Assembly (NCBI GenBank): GCA_036620675.1
Contig: JAZHEE010000021.1
Strand: one strand, 5' to 3'
DNA length: 64,000 nucleotides
DNA from: Jejubacter sp036620675
GTDB taxonomy: Bacteria > Pseudomonadota > Gammaproteobacteria > Enterobacterales > Enterobacteriaceae
Position numbers and translations under genes: made by a program. Below are positions 24,452 through 32,957 of this stretch, in pieces; position 1 is the stretch's first letter, and each line of letters begins with the position of its first letter. A model generated the notes under the pieces. The model did not search any database. It was not told the DNA's origin and worked only from the letters and a program-made list of their open reading frames with translations.

Positions 24452-25477
24452 ATGGCAACAATTAAAGATGTGGCAAAGCGGGCAAACGTCTCCACCACGA
24501 CGGTGTCACATGTCATTAATAAAACCCGCTTTGTCGCGGAAGAGACCCGTAATGCGGTATGGGCCGCCATCAAAGAGCTACATTACTCACCCAGCGCCGT
24601 AGCCCGCAGCCTGAAAGTGAATAACACCAGGACCATCGGGCTGTTGGCCACCAGCAGTGAAGCCCCCTACTTTGCGGAAATTATCGAGGCCATAGAGAAA
24701 AACTGTTTTGATACGGGCTACACCCTGGTACTGGGCAACGCCTGGAACAACCAGGAAAAGCAACGCGCCTACCTGTCGATGATGGCCCAGAAGCGCGTTG
24801 ACGGCCTGCTGGTGATGTGTTCGGAATATCCGGAGCCGCTGCTGGAGATGCTCGAAGAGTACCGCCACATTCCGATGGTGGTGATGGACTGGGGCGAAGC
24901 GAAAGCCGATTTCACCGACTCGGTGATCGACAATGCCTTCGAAGGGGGTTACATGGCGGGACGCTATCTGATTGAACGCGGCCATCGCGATATCGGCGCG
25001 ATCCCCGGCTCGCCGCACCGCAATACTGGCGCTGGCCGTCTGGCAGGCTTTAAAAAGGCGCTGGAAGAAGCGCGCATCAGACTGAACGAAAAATGGGTGG
25101 TTCAGGGCGACTTCGAGCCGGAATCCGGCTACCGCGCCATGCAGCAGATTCTGTCCGCGCCGCAGCGCCCCACGGCGGTATTCTGCGGCGGCGATGTAAT
25201 GGCGATGGGCGCCCTGTGCGCCGCCGACGAAATGGGCCTGCGGGTTCCTCAGGATATTTCGATTATCGGTTATGACAATGTGCGCAACTCCCGTTACTTC
25301 ACACCAGCGCTGACCACCATCCACCAGCCCAAGGATTCTCTGGGAGAAACGGCTTTTAATATGCTTATCGACCGTATCGTCAATAAGCGCGAGCAGTCCC
25401 GCACTCTGGAAGTTCACCCACGCCTGATTGAACGCCGCTCGGTGGCCGATGGCCCGTTCCGCGACTATCGGCGCTAA
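24452..25477 (+). CDS. purR: Purine repressor PurR
   Basis: A 341-residue LacI-family repressor, the E. coli length, that binds hypoxanthine or guanine and represses purine and some pyrimidine synthesis genes. The LacI HTH is ATIKDVAKRANVSTTTVSHV, followed by the hinge helix SPSAVARSLKV and the periplasmic-binding-protein-like ligand domain (IIGYDNVRNSRYFTPALTTI). Two PurR-like sites, one upstream and one inside codons 10-15, support autoregulation. Confidence 0.98.
   Translation: MATIKDVAKRANVSTTTVSHVINKTRFVAEETRNAVWAAIKELHYSPSAVARSLKVNNTRTIGLLATSSEAPYFAEIIEAIEKNCFDTGYTLVLGNAWNNQEKQRAYLSMMAQKRVDGLLVMCSEYPEPLLEMLEEYRHIPMVVMDWGEAKADFTDSVIDNAFEGGYMAGRYLIERGHRDIGAIPGSPHRNTGAGRLAGFKKALEEARIRLNEKWVVQGDFEPESGYRAMQQILSAPQRPTAVFCGGDVMAMGALCAADEMGLRVPQDISIIGYDNVRNSRYFTPALTTIHQPKDSLGETAFNMLIDRIVNKREQSRTLEVHPRLIERRSVADGPFRDYRR
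24480..24495 (+). promoter_or_regulatory. Second, intragenic PurR operator (O2)
   Basis: GGGCAAACGTCTCCAC at codons 10-15 of purR retains the GCAAACGT core. E. coli purR has a second operator in the same coding position. Confidence 0.55.
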
Positions 25478-25492
25478 CGCCAGGGAGCCCGC

Positions 25493-26404
25493 TCAGTCGG
25501 GCTCCTTCAGCCATTCCGCATTCAGCGTTTCGCTATCCCCCAGATAATCCAGCAGCCAGACCAGCACCGGCGACGCTTCATTCTGACGCCAGCTCAGACA
25601 GCAGGCGGCATCCGGAAAACGGTTTTCCAGGGTCAGCGCCGTCCAGCGACCACTTTTTATCCGAGGTTGCGCAATATGGGCCGGCACCATACCGACACAC
25701 AACCCGGCATCCAGACACTCTTTTGCACTCTCCCAGTCCGGTACCACCATGCGGCGCTGGTTATCCAGTAGCCAGGTGGTACGCTTAGGCAGCGAACGCG
25801 AAGTATCCTCCAGCACCAGCGAAGGCCAGCGCCGCAGCCGTTCGTCATCCAGCGGTCCCCTCTCTTCTGCCAGCGGATGACTGGCCGCCACCACGCAATG
25901 CCAGCGCAGCATCCCCATATCCCGAAACGCGTAACGCCCCCCAACAGGCACCGCCCGGGTAGCGCCGATCGCCAGCTCCACGCGCCCGTCTTCCAGCGCA
26001 TCCCACACGCCGTTAAACACTTCACGGGAAACCAGCAGCTCCACATCGGGAAAATGGCGATAGAAATCCAGCACCAGCTGGCGGATACGCGCCGGTTTGA
26101 CGATGTTATCCACGGCGATGGAAAACTGACCGCGCCAGCCGTTGGCTATCTGCTGACAGCGCTGGCGAGTGGCGAGCATTTTTTTGATAACTTCTCGCCC
26201 CTCGCGCAGAAAAAAGGCCCCGGCCTCCGTCAGTTCAACATCGCGGTGGCGGCGCACGAACAGCGGTACCGCCAGCCATGTCTCTAACTGACGCACGGTA
26301 TAGCTGACCGCCGAAGGCACCCGATGCAGCTCCTGAGCCGCCGAACTAAAGCTGCCGTTACGAGCAACGGCATCTACCACTTCCAGTGAGTATTCTGACC
26401 ACAT
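25493..26404 (-). CDS. punR: LysR-type activator PunR (YdhB)
   Basis: A 303-residue LysR regulator. The N-terminal HTH is EVVDAVARNGSFSSAAQELHRVPSAVSYTVRQLE (written here as its span, residues about 7-40), nearly identical to E. coli PunR/YdhB, which activates the purine transporter punC. The substrate domain contains SIAVDNIV and DWESAKECLDAG. The ATG at 26404 (MWSEYSLEVV) is preferred over a codon nine residues upstream. It is divergent from punC. Confidence 0.94.
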   Translation of the reverse strand: MWSEYSLEVVDAVARNGSFSSAAQELHRVPSAVSYTVRQLETWLAVPLFVRRHRDVELTEAGAFFLREGREVIKKMLATRQRCQQIANGWRGQFSIAVDNIVKPARIRQLVLDFYRHFPDVELLVSREVFNGVWDALEDGRVELAIGATRAVPVGGRYAFRDMGMLRWHCVVAASHPLAEERGPLDDERLRRWPSLVLEDTSRSLPKRTTWLLDNQRRMVVPDWESAKECLDAGLCVGMVPAHIAQPRIKSGRWTALTLENRFPDAACCLSWRQNEASPVLVWLLDYLGDSETLNAEWLKEPD

Positions 26405-26419
26405 ATCTGCCTGCAAAAA

Positions 26420-26440
26420 ATTTGAATGCAACAGGCAAAT
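26420..26440. promoter_or_regulatory. LysR-type T-N11-A site between punR and punC
   Basis: ATTTG-N11-CAAAT is a perfect interrupted palindrome (arms 26420-26424 and 26436-26440). It carries the T-N11-A signature of LysR operators and starts 16 bases upstream of punR. Confidence 0.65.
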
Positions 26441-26523
26441 ATTAGCGTTTCACAAGCGATAGCGCACTCCTTACACTGCACCCATTGTTTGTGTATCACC
26501 AGAAAAAGCGTTAGAGAAAAATC

Positions 26524-27714
26524 ATGCGATCTGGAAAAGGATTTATGGCCTGGCTGGCCGGGCTGAGCGTTATCGGCTTTCTGGCCACCGATATGTACCT
26601 GCCGGCATTTTCCGCCATGCAGCACAGTCTGAACGCCGCGCCTGGCGCGATAAGCGCCAGCCTGAGCCTGTTTCTGGCCGGTTTCGCCCTGGCCCAGTTG
26701 GTCTGGGGGCCGCTGTCGGATCGCTTCGGCCGCCGCCCGATACTGCTGGCAGGGCTGACGCTGTTCGCTCTCGGCTGTCTGGGAATGCTGTGGGTGAAGA
26801 GCGCGGCGCTGATGCTGACGCTGCGCTTTATTCAGGCGGTTGGCGTCTGTGCCGCCACCGTCAGCTGGCAGGCGCTGGTGGCCGACCGCTATCCGGGGCC
26901 CCAGGCAAAACGGGTTTTCGCCACTATTATGCCGCTGGTGGCGCTTTCCCCGGCTCTGGCGCCGCTACTGGGCAGCTGGCTGCTGGTGCACTTCGAATGG
27001 CAGGCTATCTTCCTTGCGCTGTTTATCATCACTCTGCTGCTGATGGCTCCCGCCCTGCGTCTGCCTCCGCATTTTCCTGCGCCATCTGAGGGCACACAGG
27101 CACCGAAAACCGGGTTTGTGACGCTGCTGCGCAGTCGCGGCTACCGCGGCAACGTGCTGATTTACGCGGCCTGTTCCGCCAGTTTCTTCGCCTGGCTTAC
27201 CGGCTCGCCGTTTCTGCTGCGCGATCTGGGCTACGGCCCCGGCGCCACCGGGCTGAGCTACGTGCCCCAGACTATCGCTTTTCTGGCAGGCGGCTACGGC
27301 TGTCGCAGCGCGCTATCCCGCTGGAGCGGCGAGCAACTGTTACCGTGGCTGCTGAGTCTCTTTGCGCTGAGCGTACTGGCGACCTGGGGCGTAGCGCTTT
27401 CCGGCCATGCGACCCTGACGCTGCTGCTAATCCCCTTCTGCATAATGGCGCTGGCTAACGGCGCAATCTACCCCATCGTCGTTTCCGCGGCCCTGCTGCC
27501 ATTTCCGGGCGATGCCGGACGTGCCGCCGCGTTGCAGAATACGCTGCAGCTCGGGCTTTGTTTTCTGGCCAGTTTGCTGGTTTCATGGGGAGTGGAACAG
27601 CCGCTGATTACCACCACCGGCGTAATGGTTGCTACCGTAGTACTGGCGCTACTGGGCTACCTGATGCAGCGCGCACCGCAGCAACAGTGGCGCCCATCAC
27701 GCCAGGGAAAATAA
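26524..27714 (+). CDS. punC: Purine nucleoside MFS transporter PunC (YdhC)
   Basis: A 396-residue, 12-helix MFS protein of the Bcr/CflA group. Helix 1 has FLATDMYLPAF, and motif A is GPLSDRFGRRPILL. The middle segment YRGNVLIYAACSASFFAWLTGSPF is shared with E. coli YdhC/PunC, which imports adenosine and other purine nucleosides under PunR control. Divergent from punR. A clear terminator follows about 120 bases downstream. Confidence 0.93.
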   Translation: MRSGKGFMAWLAGLSVIGFLATDMYLPAFSAMQHSLNAAPGAISASLSLFLAGFALAQLVWGPLSDRFGRRPILLAGLTLFALGCLGMLWVKSAALMLTLRFIQAVGVCAATVSWQALVADRYPGPQAKRVFATIMPLVALSPALAPLLGSWLLVHFEWQAIFLALFIITLLLMAPALRLPPHFPAPSEGTQAPKTGFVTLLRSRGYRGNVLIYAACSASFFAWLTGSPFLLRDLGYGPGATGLSYVPQTIAFLAGGYGCRSALSRWSGEQLLPWLLSLFALSVLATWGVALSGHATLTLLLIPFCIMALANGAIYPIVVSAALLPFPGDAGRAAALQNTLQLGLCFLASLLVSWGVEQPLITTTGVMVATVVLALLGYLMQRAPQQQWRPSRQGK

Positions 27715-28025
27715 CGGGATAAATAATGCTATTCCCATCTAATTAGGGCACTAACAATTTTTATTGAATCACTTTTATCAGAGGCATATACTGAAAACAG
27801 CTCTGGATATATATCATAAATATTAGGTAGTAACGGGAGCGCCCTGCTCCCGTTTTCTGTTATTTGAGGGTCTTACAAGGAAGACTTCTCCTTCTTTATT
27901 CACGTCGGTAATCGGACGCTCGGATTTTCCGTGAGAATTCTCACAAGGCCAAAATAGCGACTACGCTTTTTCTGATAGCGTAAAAGCTGTAATGGACCCG
28001 ATCGCAATCAGGTGATGGAGAAACT
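27715..28025. other. 311-bp region punC-cfa
   Basis: It holds the punC terminator, then a long cfa leader. In E. coli cfa has a distal sigma-70 and a proximal sigma-S promoter and a leader targeted by sRNAs. The promoters were not pinned down here. No gene is seen. Confidence 0.5.
27832..27858 (+). terminator. Terminator of punC
   Basis: AACGGGAGC (27832-27840), loop GCCCT, GCTCCCGTT (27846-27854), then TTT: a nine-pair stem with a short T tail. Confidence 0.8.
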
Positions 28026-29174
28026 ATGAGTTCATCGTGTATAGAAGAAACCAGCGTCACTGACAGCGAGTGGTATCGCATCGCCAGTGAGATGCTCGGA
28101 CGGGCCAGCATCAATATAAATGGCACCGCACCGGGCGATATTCAGGTTAAGAATCCCAACTTCTTCAAGCGTGTATTACAGGAAGGTTCGCTGGGGCTGG
28201 GCGAAAGTTACATGGACGGCTGGTGGGAATGCGACAGGCTCGATATCTTTTTTACCAAAGTTCTGCGCGCTGGCCTGGAAAATCAACTGCCGCACCACCT
28301 TAAGGATACGTTGCGCATCGCCGCCGCCCGTCTGGTCAACCTGCAAAGCAAGAAGCGGGCGTGGATCGTCGGCAAAGAGCATTACGACCTCGGTAACGAC
28401 CTGTTTAGCCGAATGCTGGATCCCTGGATGCAGTACTCCTGCGGCTACTGGAAAGAGGCTGACAACCTGGTGGATGCCCAACAGGCCAAGCTGAAGATGA
28501 TCTGCGAAAAGCTACAGCTCGCTCCCGGCATGAAACTGCTGGATATCGGCTGCGGCTGGGGTGGCCTGTCTGAATTCGCCGCCCGTCATTACGGCGTCTC
28601 TGTGACCGGGGTAACGATCTCCGCCGAACAGCAAAAGATGGCTCAGGCCCGCTGTGAAGGGCTGGATGTCACCATTCTGCTCCAGGATTATCGCGATCTC
28701 GACCAGGGTTTCGACCGCATTGTCTCAGTGGGCATGTTCGAACACGTCGGGCCGAAGAACTACGATACTTACTTTTCAGTGGTCGATCGCAATCTGAAGC
28801 CGGATGGTCTGTTTCTGCTGCATACTATCGGCTCCAACAAAACCGACCATAACGTCGATCCCTGGATCAATAAATACATCTTCCCCAACGGTTGCCTGCC
28901 ATCGGTTCGGCATATCGCCGAAGCGAGCGAAGGTCGACTGGTCATGGAAGACTGGCACAATTTCGGGGCCGACTACGATAAGACGCTGATGGCCTGGTTC
29001 GAGCGATTCCAGGCGGCCTGGCCGGAGATCGCCAGCAACTACAGTGAACGCTTTAAGAGAATGTTCAGCTATTACCTGAACGCCTGCGCCGGCGCCTTCC
29101 GCGCCCGCGACATTCAGCTATGGCAGGTAATGTTCAGCCGAGGCATTGAAAACGGCCTGCGAGTCCCCCGCTAA
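28026..29174 (+). CDS. cfa: Cyclopropane-fatty-acyl-phospholipid synthase
   Basis: A 382-residue SAM-dependent enzyme, the E. coli length, that methylenates unsaturated acyl chains of membrane lipids on entry to stationary phase and in acid. The N-terminal lipid-binding domain includes LGLGESYMDGWWE. The methyltransferase fold has the SAM loop LLDIGCGWGGLSEFAA and the conserved EHVGPKNYDTYF active-site region. GGAG precedes the ATG. Convergent with ribE. Confidence 0.98.
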   Translation: MSSSCIEETSVTDSEWYRIASEMLGRASININGTAPGDIQVKNPNFFKRVLQEGSLGLGESYMDGWWECDRLDIFFTKVLRAGLENQLPHHLKDTLRIAAARLVNLQSKKRAWIVGKEHYDLGNDLFSRMLDPWMQYSCGYWKEADNLVDAQQAKLKMICEKLQLAPGMKLLDIGCGWGGLSEFAARHYGVSVTGVTISAEQQKMAQARCEGLDVTILLQDYRDLDQGFDRIVSVGMFEHVGPKNYDTYFSVVDRNLKPDGLFLLHTIGSNKTDHNVDPWINKYIFPNGCLPSVRHIAEASEGRLVMEDWHNFGADYDKTLMAWFERFQAAWPEIASNYSERFKRMFSYYLNACAGAFRARDIQLWQVMFSRGIENGLRVPR

Positions 29175-29207
29175 AAAAAGCCCCCGGCAATAGCCGGGGG
29201 CTTTTTT
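29174..29207. terminator. Bidirectional terminator cfa/ribE
   Basis: AAAAAAGCCCCCGGC (29174-29188), loop AATA, GCCGGGGGCTTTTTT (29193-29207): a perfect 15-pair stem with T runs in both directions. Confidence 0.95.
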
Positions 29208-29220
29208 ATCTACGGCAGAA

Positions 29221-29871
29221 TCAGGCCTGTTGCGCCGGCTCTGCGGCATTTTCGATGGCTGCTTCGCGGGTCGCCATAACCCGCTCGACGGTATCGATAA
29301 TGGCCTGGGTTTGCGGGTCGATTTCAATATTAATGCTGTCGCCCAGCTTTTTCTCCCCCAGGGTGGTGCGCTGCAGGGTTTCCGGAATCAGGTGCACGCA
29401 AAAACGGCTGCTGGTCACTTCGCCAACCGTCAGACTGATACCATCAATGCCAATGAACCCCTTATGCAGAATATATTTCATCAGGGTGCGATCCAGGGGT
29501 TTGAACCATATCTGACGGTTATTTTCCGAAGTCAGCACTTTTACGATTTCCGCCGTGGTAATAATATGGCCGGACATCAGATGGCCGCCGATTTCATCGC
29601 CGAATTTCGCGGCCCGCTCCAGATTGACTTTATCTCCCACCTGTAGCTGTCCCAGATTGGTCAAACGCAATGTCTCTTTCATCAGGTCAAAACTGACCCG
29701 CGCGCCGTCAATCGCGGTCACGGTCAGACAGCAGCCGTTATTAGCGACCGATGCGCCGGTTTCAAGCCCCGGCAGTAACGCTTCCGGCAGCTCAACCACA
29801 TGGGTGCGAAAATTGTCCTTTTCTTCGATGGACACCACCTGACCGGTGCCCTGCACAATACCAGTAAACAT
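29221..29871 (-). CDS. ribE: Riboflavin synthase
   Basis: A 216-residue trimeric enzyme (alpha chain, also called RibC in E. coli) that dismutates two 6,7-dimethyl-8-ribityllumazine molecules into riboflavin. The duplicated lumazine-binding fold is clear: MFTGIVQGTG starts the first barrel, with NNGCCLTVT, and GIDGISLTVGEV marks the second. Divergent from mdtK. Confidence 0.98.
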   Translation of the reverse strand: MFTGIVQGTGQVVSIEEKDNFRTHVVELPEALLPGLETGASVANNGCCLTVTAIDGARVSFDLMKETLRLTNLGQLQVGDKVNLERAAKFGDEIGGHLMSGHIITTAEIVKVLTSENNRQIWFKPLDRTLMKYILHKGFIGIDGISLTVGEVTSSRFCVHLIPETLQRTTLGEKKLGDSINIEIDPQTQAIIDTVERVMATREAAIENAAEPAQQA

Positions 29872-30258
29872 ATTTCACTCCAGATACGCCGTGCGGCAAA
29901 CACGGGCCGCGTCCCGCAATTATACATGAGCAGGCAGGCCGCTATGGCACAGAAGACCATCACCATAGCAGTTGGCAATAAAGGTTGCCAGATATCAACA
30001 ATAACCCGCTACTATTTCGCTGACTTAACGGCCAACAGCAGCTACAATATCCGGCTAAATTCCCGCATTTTTTCTGGCTGCCTATCACAGGCGGCCTTTT
30101 TGTCTCTCTATCCCCTCAATAATTCGAGTTGCAGGAAGGTGGCAAGAGAGCGAATCTCCGGGAGCATAGAGACTATGCGACCAGGGCAAGTGAACGCAGC
30201 CAACGCGCCGGCGGCTCGAAGAATGACGGGTATACACAACAATAATACAGGTGTTTCC
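29872..30258. other. 387-bp divergent region ribE/mdtK
   Basis: It holds the divergent promoters and ERIC copy 2 near mdtK. No gene is supported: an open frame in phase with mdtK extends leftwards to 29800 but runs through ribE and the ERIC, and MdtK homologs begin at 30259. Confidence 0.7.
30109..30234. repeat. ERIC (IRU) element, copy 2
   Basis: A 126-bp element from TATCCC (30109) to GGGTATA (30234), the standard ERIC length. It shares AATTCGAGTTGCAGGAAGG, GTGAACGCAGCCAACGC and GAATGACGGGTATA with the consensus. It ends 24 bases before the mdtK start, so it probably lies in the mdtK leader. Confidence 0.93.
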
Positions 30259-31632
30259 GTGCAAAAGTACTTAAACGAAGCGCGTCAGTTATTAGCTCTG
30301 GCTATCCCTGTGATCTTCGCGCAGATCGCCCAGACTGCGATGGGTTTTGTCGATACCGTGATGGCGGGCGGCTACAGCGCCACCGATATGGCAGCGGTCG
30401 CCATCGGTACCTCTATCTGGCTGCCGGCGATTCTCTTTGGACACGGCCTGCTGCTGGCGCTCACCCCGGTGGTCGCCCAGTTGAACGGTTCCGGCCGTCG
30501 TGAGCGCGTGGCAGCCCAGGTTCGCCAGGGGTTCTGGCTGGCAGGCATGGTTTCCGTACTGGTGATGGCGGTGCTCTGGAACGCGGGCTACATCATTCAT
30601 TCCATGCACAATATCGACCCGCTGATGGCCGATAAAGCGGTAAGCTACCTGCGCGCCCTGCTGTGCGGCGCCCCGGGCTATCTGTTCTTCCAGGTGGCTC
30701 GTAACCAGTGCGAAGGGCTGGCGAAGACCAAGCCTGGGATGGTGATGGGCTTTATCGGTTTGCTGGTCAATATTCCGGTCAACTACATCTTTATTTACGG
30801 CCACTTTGGCATGCCGGAGCTCGGTGGCGTCGGCTGTGGCGTGGCCACCGCGGCGGTTTACTGGGTGATGTTCCTGTGCATGCTGGGCTGGGTGAAGCGC
30901 GCTCGTTCGATGCGTGATATCCGTAATGCTGAACGCTTCGGCGCTCCGGACTGGCAGATTCTGAAGCGCCTGGTACAGCTGGGCCTGCCCATCGCGCTGG
31001 CGCTGTTCTTTGAAGTGACGCTGTTTGCCGTGGTGGCGTTGCTGGTATCGCCGCTGGGCATTATCGACGTAGCCGGGCACCAGATAGCCCTTAACTTCAG
31101 TTCCCTGATGTTCGTACTGCCGATGTCATTATCGGCGGCGGTAACGATTCGCGTCGGCTTCCGGTTGGGCCAGGGCTCAACGCTGGACGCCCGCACATCG
31201 GCGTGGACCGGGATAGCCGTTGGCGTGATGATGGCCTGCGTCACAGCGCTGTTTACCATACTGCTGCGCGAACCCATCGCCCTGCTGTATAACGACAACC
31301 CGGCTGTGGTGACGCTGGCCTCCCACCTGATGCTGCTGGCGGCGATTTATCAGATCTCCGACTCTATTCAGGTCATCGGCAGCGGCGTACTGCGCGGTTA
31401 TAAAGATACCCGTTCCATTTTCTTTATCACGCTGACCGCCTACTGGATTCTGGGGCTGCCCAGCGGCTATCTGCTGGCTCTGACGGATCTTATCGTTCCA
31501 GCCATGGGCCCGGCGGGGTTCTGGATAGGCTTTATTATCGGCCTGACCGCTGCCGCGATTATGATGGTGCTACGGATCCGCTGGTTCCAGCGTCAACCTT
31601 CGGTGCTGATTTTGCAGCGCGCCGCACGTTAA
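30259..31632 (+). CDS. mdtK: MATE multidrug efflux pump MdtK
   Basis: A 457-residue, 12-helix MATE exporter (NorM family), the E. coli length, that extrudes fluoroquinolones, acriflavine and similar cations with Na+ or H+. The N-lobe word GFVDTVMAGGYSATDMAA and the conserved VARNQCEGLAKTKPGM segment are visible. The start is GTG at 30259 with AGG upstream, giving MQKYLNEARQLL as in E. coli. Confidence 0.97.
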   Translation: MQKYLNEARQLLALAIPVIFAQIAQTAMGFVDTVMAGGYSATDMAAVAIGTSIWLPAILFGHGLLLALTPVVAQLNGSGRRERVAAQVRQGFWLAGMVSVLVMAVLWNAGYIIHSMHNIDPLMADKAVSYLRALLCGAPGYLFFQVARNQCEGLAKTKPGMVMGFIGLLVNIPVNYIFIYGHFGMPELGGVGCGVATAAVYWVMFLCMLGWVKRARSMRDIRNAERFGAPDWQILKRLVQLGLPIALALFFEVTLFAVVALLVSPLGIIDVAGHQIALNFSSLMFVLPMSLSAAVTIRVGFRLGQGSTLDARTSAWTGIAVGVMMACVTALFTILLREPIALLYNDNPAVVTLASHLMLLAAIYQISDSIQVIGSGVLRGYKDTRSIFFITLTAYWILGLPSGYLLALTDLIVPAMGPAGFWIGFIIGLTAAAIMMVLRIRWFQRQPSVLILQRAAR

Positions 31633-31728
31633 TCCTGCAACGGCCGCCTACGGGCGGCTGTTTTTTCAACGCATTGCGCAGTTGGTCAGCAATCGCGTTA
31701 ATTTCCCGGTAAATTTATCATTTTCCCC

Positions 31729-31757
31729 TTGCCAGGCCCCATCGCTGTCGTTAATAT
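31729..31757 (+). promoter_or_regulatory. Promoter of the tRNA-Val pair
   Basis: TTGCCA (31729-31734), 17 bases, TAATAT (31752-31757), followed by a C-rich discriminator (CGTCCCC), typical of stable-RNA promoters. Confidence 0.6.
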
Positions 31758-31783
31758 TCGTCCCCACTGTCACCTACAGCGTT

Positions 31784-31860
31784 GCGTTCATAGCTCAGTT
31801 GGTTAGAGCACCACCTTGACATGGTGGGGGTCGTTGGTTCGAGTCCAATTGAACGCACCA
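31784..31860 (+). tRNA. valV: tRNA-Val (GAC), first copy
   Basis: A 77-nt tRNA with encoded CCA. The anticodon stem CCACC/GGTGG encloses loop TTGACAT, so the anticodon is GAC (Val, GUC/GUU). The T arm GGTTCGAGTCC is present, and the acceptor arms GCGTTCA and TGAACGC pair. It differs from the second copy only in the acceptor and T stem. Confidence 0.98.
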
Positions 31861-31863
31861 TTT

Positions 31864-31940
31864 GCGTCCGTAGCTCAGTTGGTTAGAGCACCACCTTGAC
31901 ATGGTGGGGGTCGGTGGTTCGAGTCCACTCGGACGCACCA
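31864..31940 (+). tRNA. valW: tRNA-Val (GAC), second copy
   Basis: A 77-nt tRNA with encoded CCA, three bases after the first copy and certainly in the same transcript. The anticodon is again GAC. The acceptor arm GCGTCCG pairs with CGGACGC. E. coli has the valVW pair at the same place after mdtK. Confidence 0.98.
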
Positions 31941-32079
31941 TTTCTGGTGCGACTCTCTCGCTTTTCTCTTTTTGCCTTATCGCCTGTTTTCCCGACAATC
32001 GATTCAGCCACCGCTGGCGTAACCGCTGTTTTCCCCTATAATCGACCCGAAGTGAAACTGAACTAAAGACAGGTGACTT

Positions 32080-32220
32080 ATGGAAATTGATCTCGACAAT
32101 CTGGTCATTAGCGGACTGGAAGAAGCCGAAGAGCGTAACGCTGAACGTCTGGAAGAAGCGGATAAAAAAGCGCAGGCCATCGTGGCCGACGACGATTGCG
32201 GCGATGCCTGTAAAATTTAA
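32080..32220 (+). CDS. Small acidic protein of unknown function
   Basis: A 46-residue open frame with AGGTGA eight bases upstream of its ATG. It is very acidic, starting MEIDLDNLVISGLEEAEER, with an amphipathic Glu/Ala-rich middle and a C-terminal DDDCGDACKI containing a Cys-x3-Cys pair. I do not recognise a family member in E. coli K-12. Codon use fits the neighbours. It stands alone between valW and the RES/Xre pair. Coding is inferred from the RBS, composition and continuity. A metal or redox role for the Cys pair would be speculation. Confidence 0.6.
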   Translation: MEIDLDNLVISGLEEAEERNAERLEEADKKAQAIVADDDCGDACKI

Positions 32221-32288
32221 GCGCTGAGCGCCCCATTCGGAAGCGGAAGCCGTCTGATGATGTGCTTCCGCTGCGTTCTTCCTGCCTT

Positions 32289-32957
32289 TTACGGGTATCC
32301 TCCCCCCGGCGGTAGCAGCACAACGCCCATTTCATCCGCCAGCGCTTCGATCCGCACCAGCAGTTCATCGCTCTGAATCAGCGGCCGGGATGCGACTTTG
32401 ACTTCAAAAAGCCGCTGAGCGACGCGATCGCCGAACAGCATCACGGCCTCATCGCCGTGCTGGCGCGACGACCAGCAAAGTCCCTGGGCTATGGGATTCT
32501 GTTGCCACAGTGTCAGCGCCCACAGGCGGGTGATCGGATACTGGCTGGCATCGCTGTCCAGCAACTGGGCACGTTTAATCCCCAGACGCCGCAGCGTCAT
32601 CGGCGTTAGCTTCACCAGCGTCAGCGGCTGCCGCGGTACCAGTTGTGACCAGACCAGCCCGGCCAGCTTCGCAAGATCGAACGGAGCGCCATCGCTGTAC
32701 TGCGGCAGATCGTGAAACAGGGTTTCCATTATAGCAACATCGGGGGAAGCGCCGGCGTAGAGTGTGGGTATGGGAAGCCCCTGCGCGTCGCGCAGCGGGC
32801 TGAAGCGCGCTTCGCCCAGCCCCGGGTTAAACTGGCTGGCGCCGAAGCGTAAAGAGTGAATACGGTGTAACGGACGCCCCGCCTCCCAAACGCCGGTTTT
32901 TACCCGGTTATCGTGGCCAGGTAACGGAATCAGGGAGGCCGACCTTCCGTCAGCCAT
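32289..32957 (-). CDS. RES-domain toxin (predicted NAD+-targeting)
   Basis: A 222-residue protein with the RES fold: HRIHSLRFGASQFNPG with RFSPL near residues 30-55, TLYAGASPDVAIMETLFHD near 75, and SSRQHGDEAVMLFGDR near 170. RES proteins are ADP-ribosyltransferase-like toxins; known members degrade NAD+ (MbcT) or ADP-ribosylate Prs (ParT). The ATG at 32957 overlaps the upstream antitoxin gene by eight bases. The frame opens 49 codons earlier inside that gene. It is longer than many RES toxins (about 150-180). Which reaction it performs is unknown. Confidence 0.86.
   Translation of the reverse strand: MADGRSASLIPLPGHDNRVKTGVWEAGRPLHRIHSLRFGASQFNPGLGEARFSPLRDAQGLPIPTLYAGASPDVAIMETLFHDLPQYSDGAPFDLAKLAGLVWSQLVPRQPLTLVKLTPMTLRRLGIKRAQLLDSDASQYPITRLWALTLWQQNPIAQGLCWSSRQHGDEAVMLFGDRVAQRLFEVKVASRPLIQSDELLVRIEALADEMGVVLLPPGGGYP

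Noticed and set aside
29800..30258. Upstream extension of the mdtK frame
   Set aside because: It runs through ribE and the ERIC element. Homologs start at the GTG at 30259.
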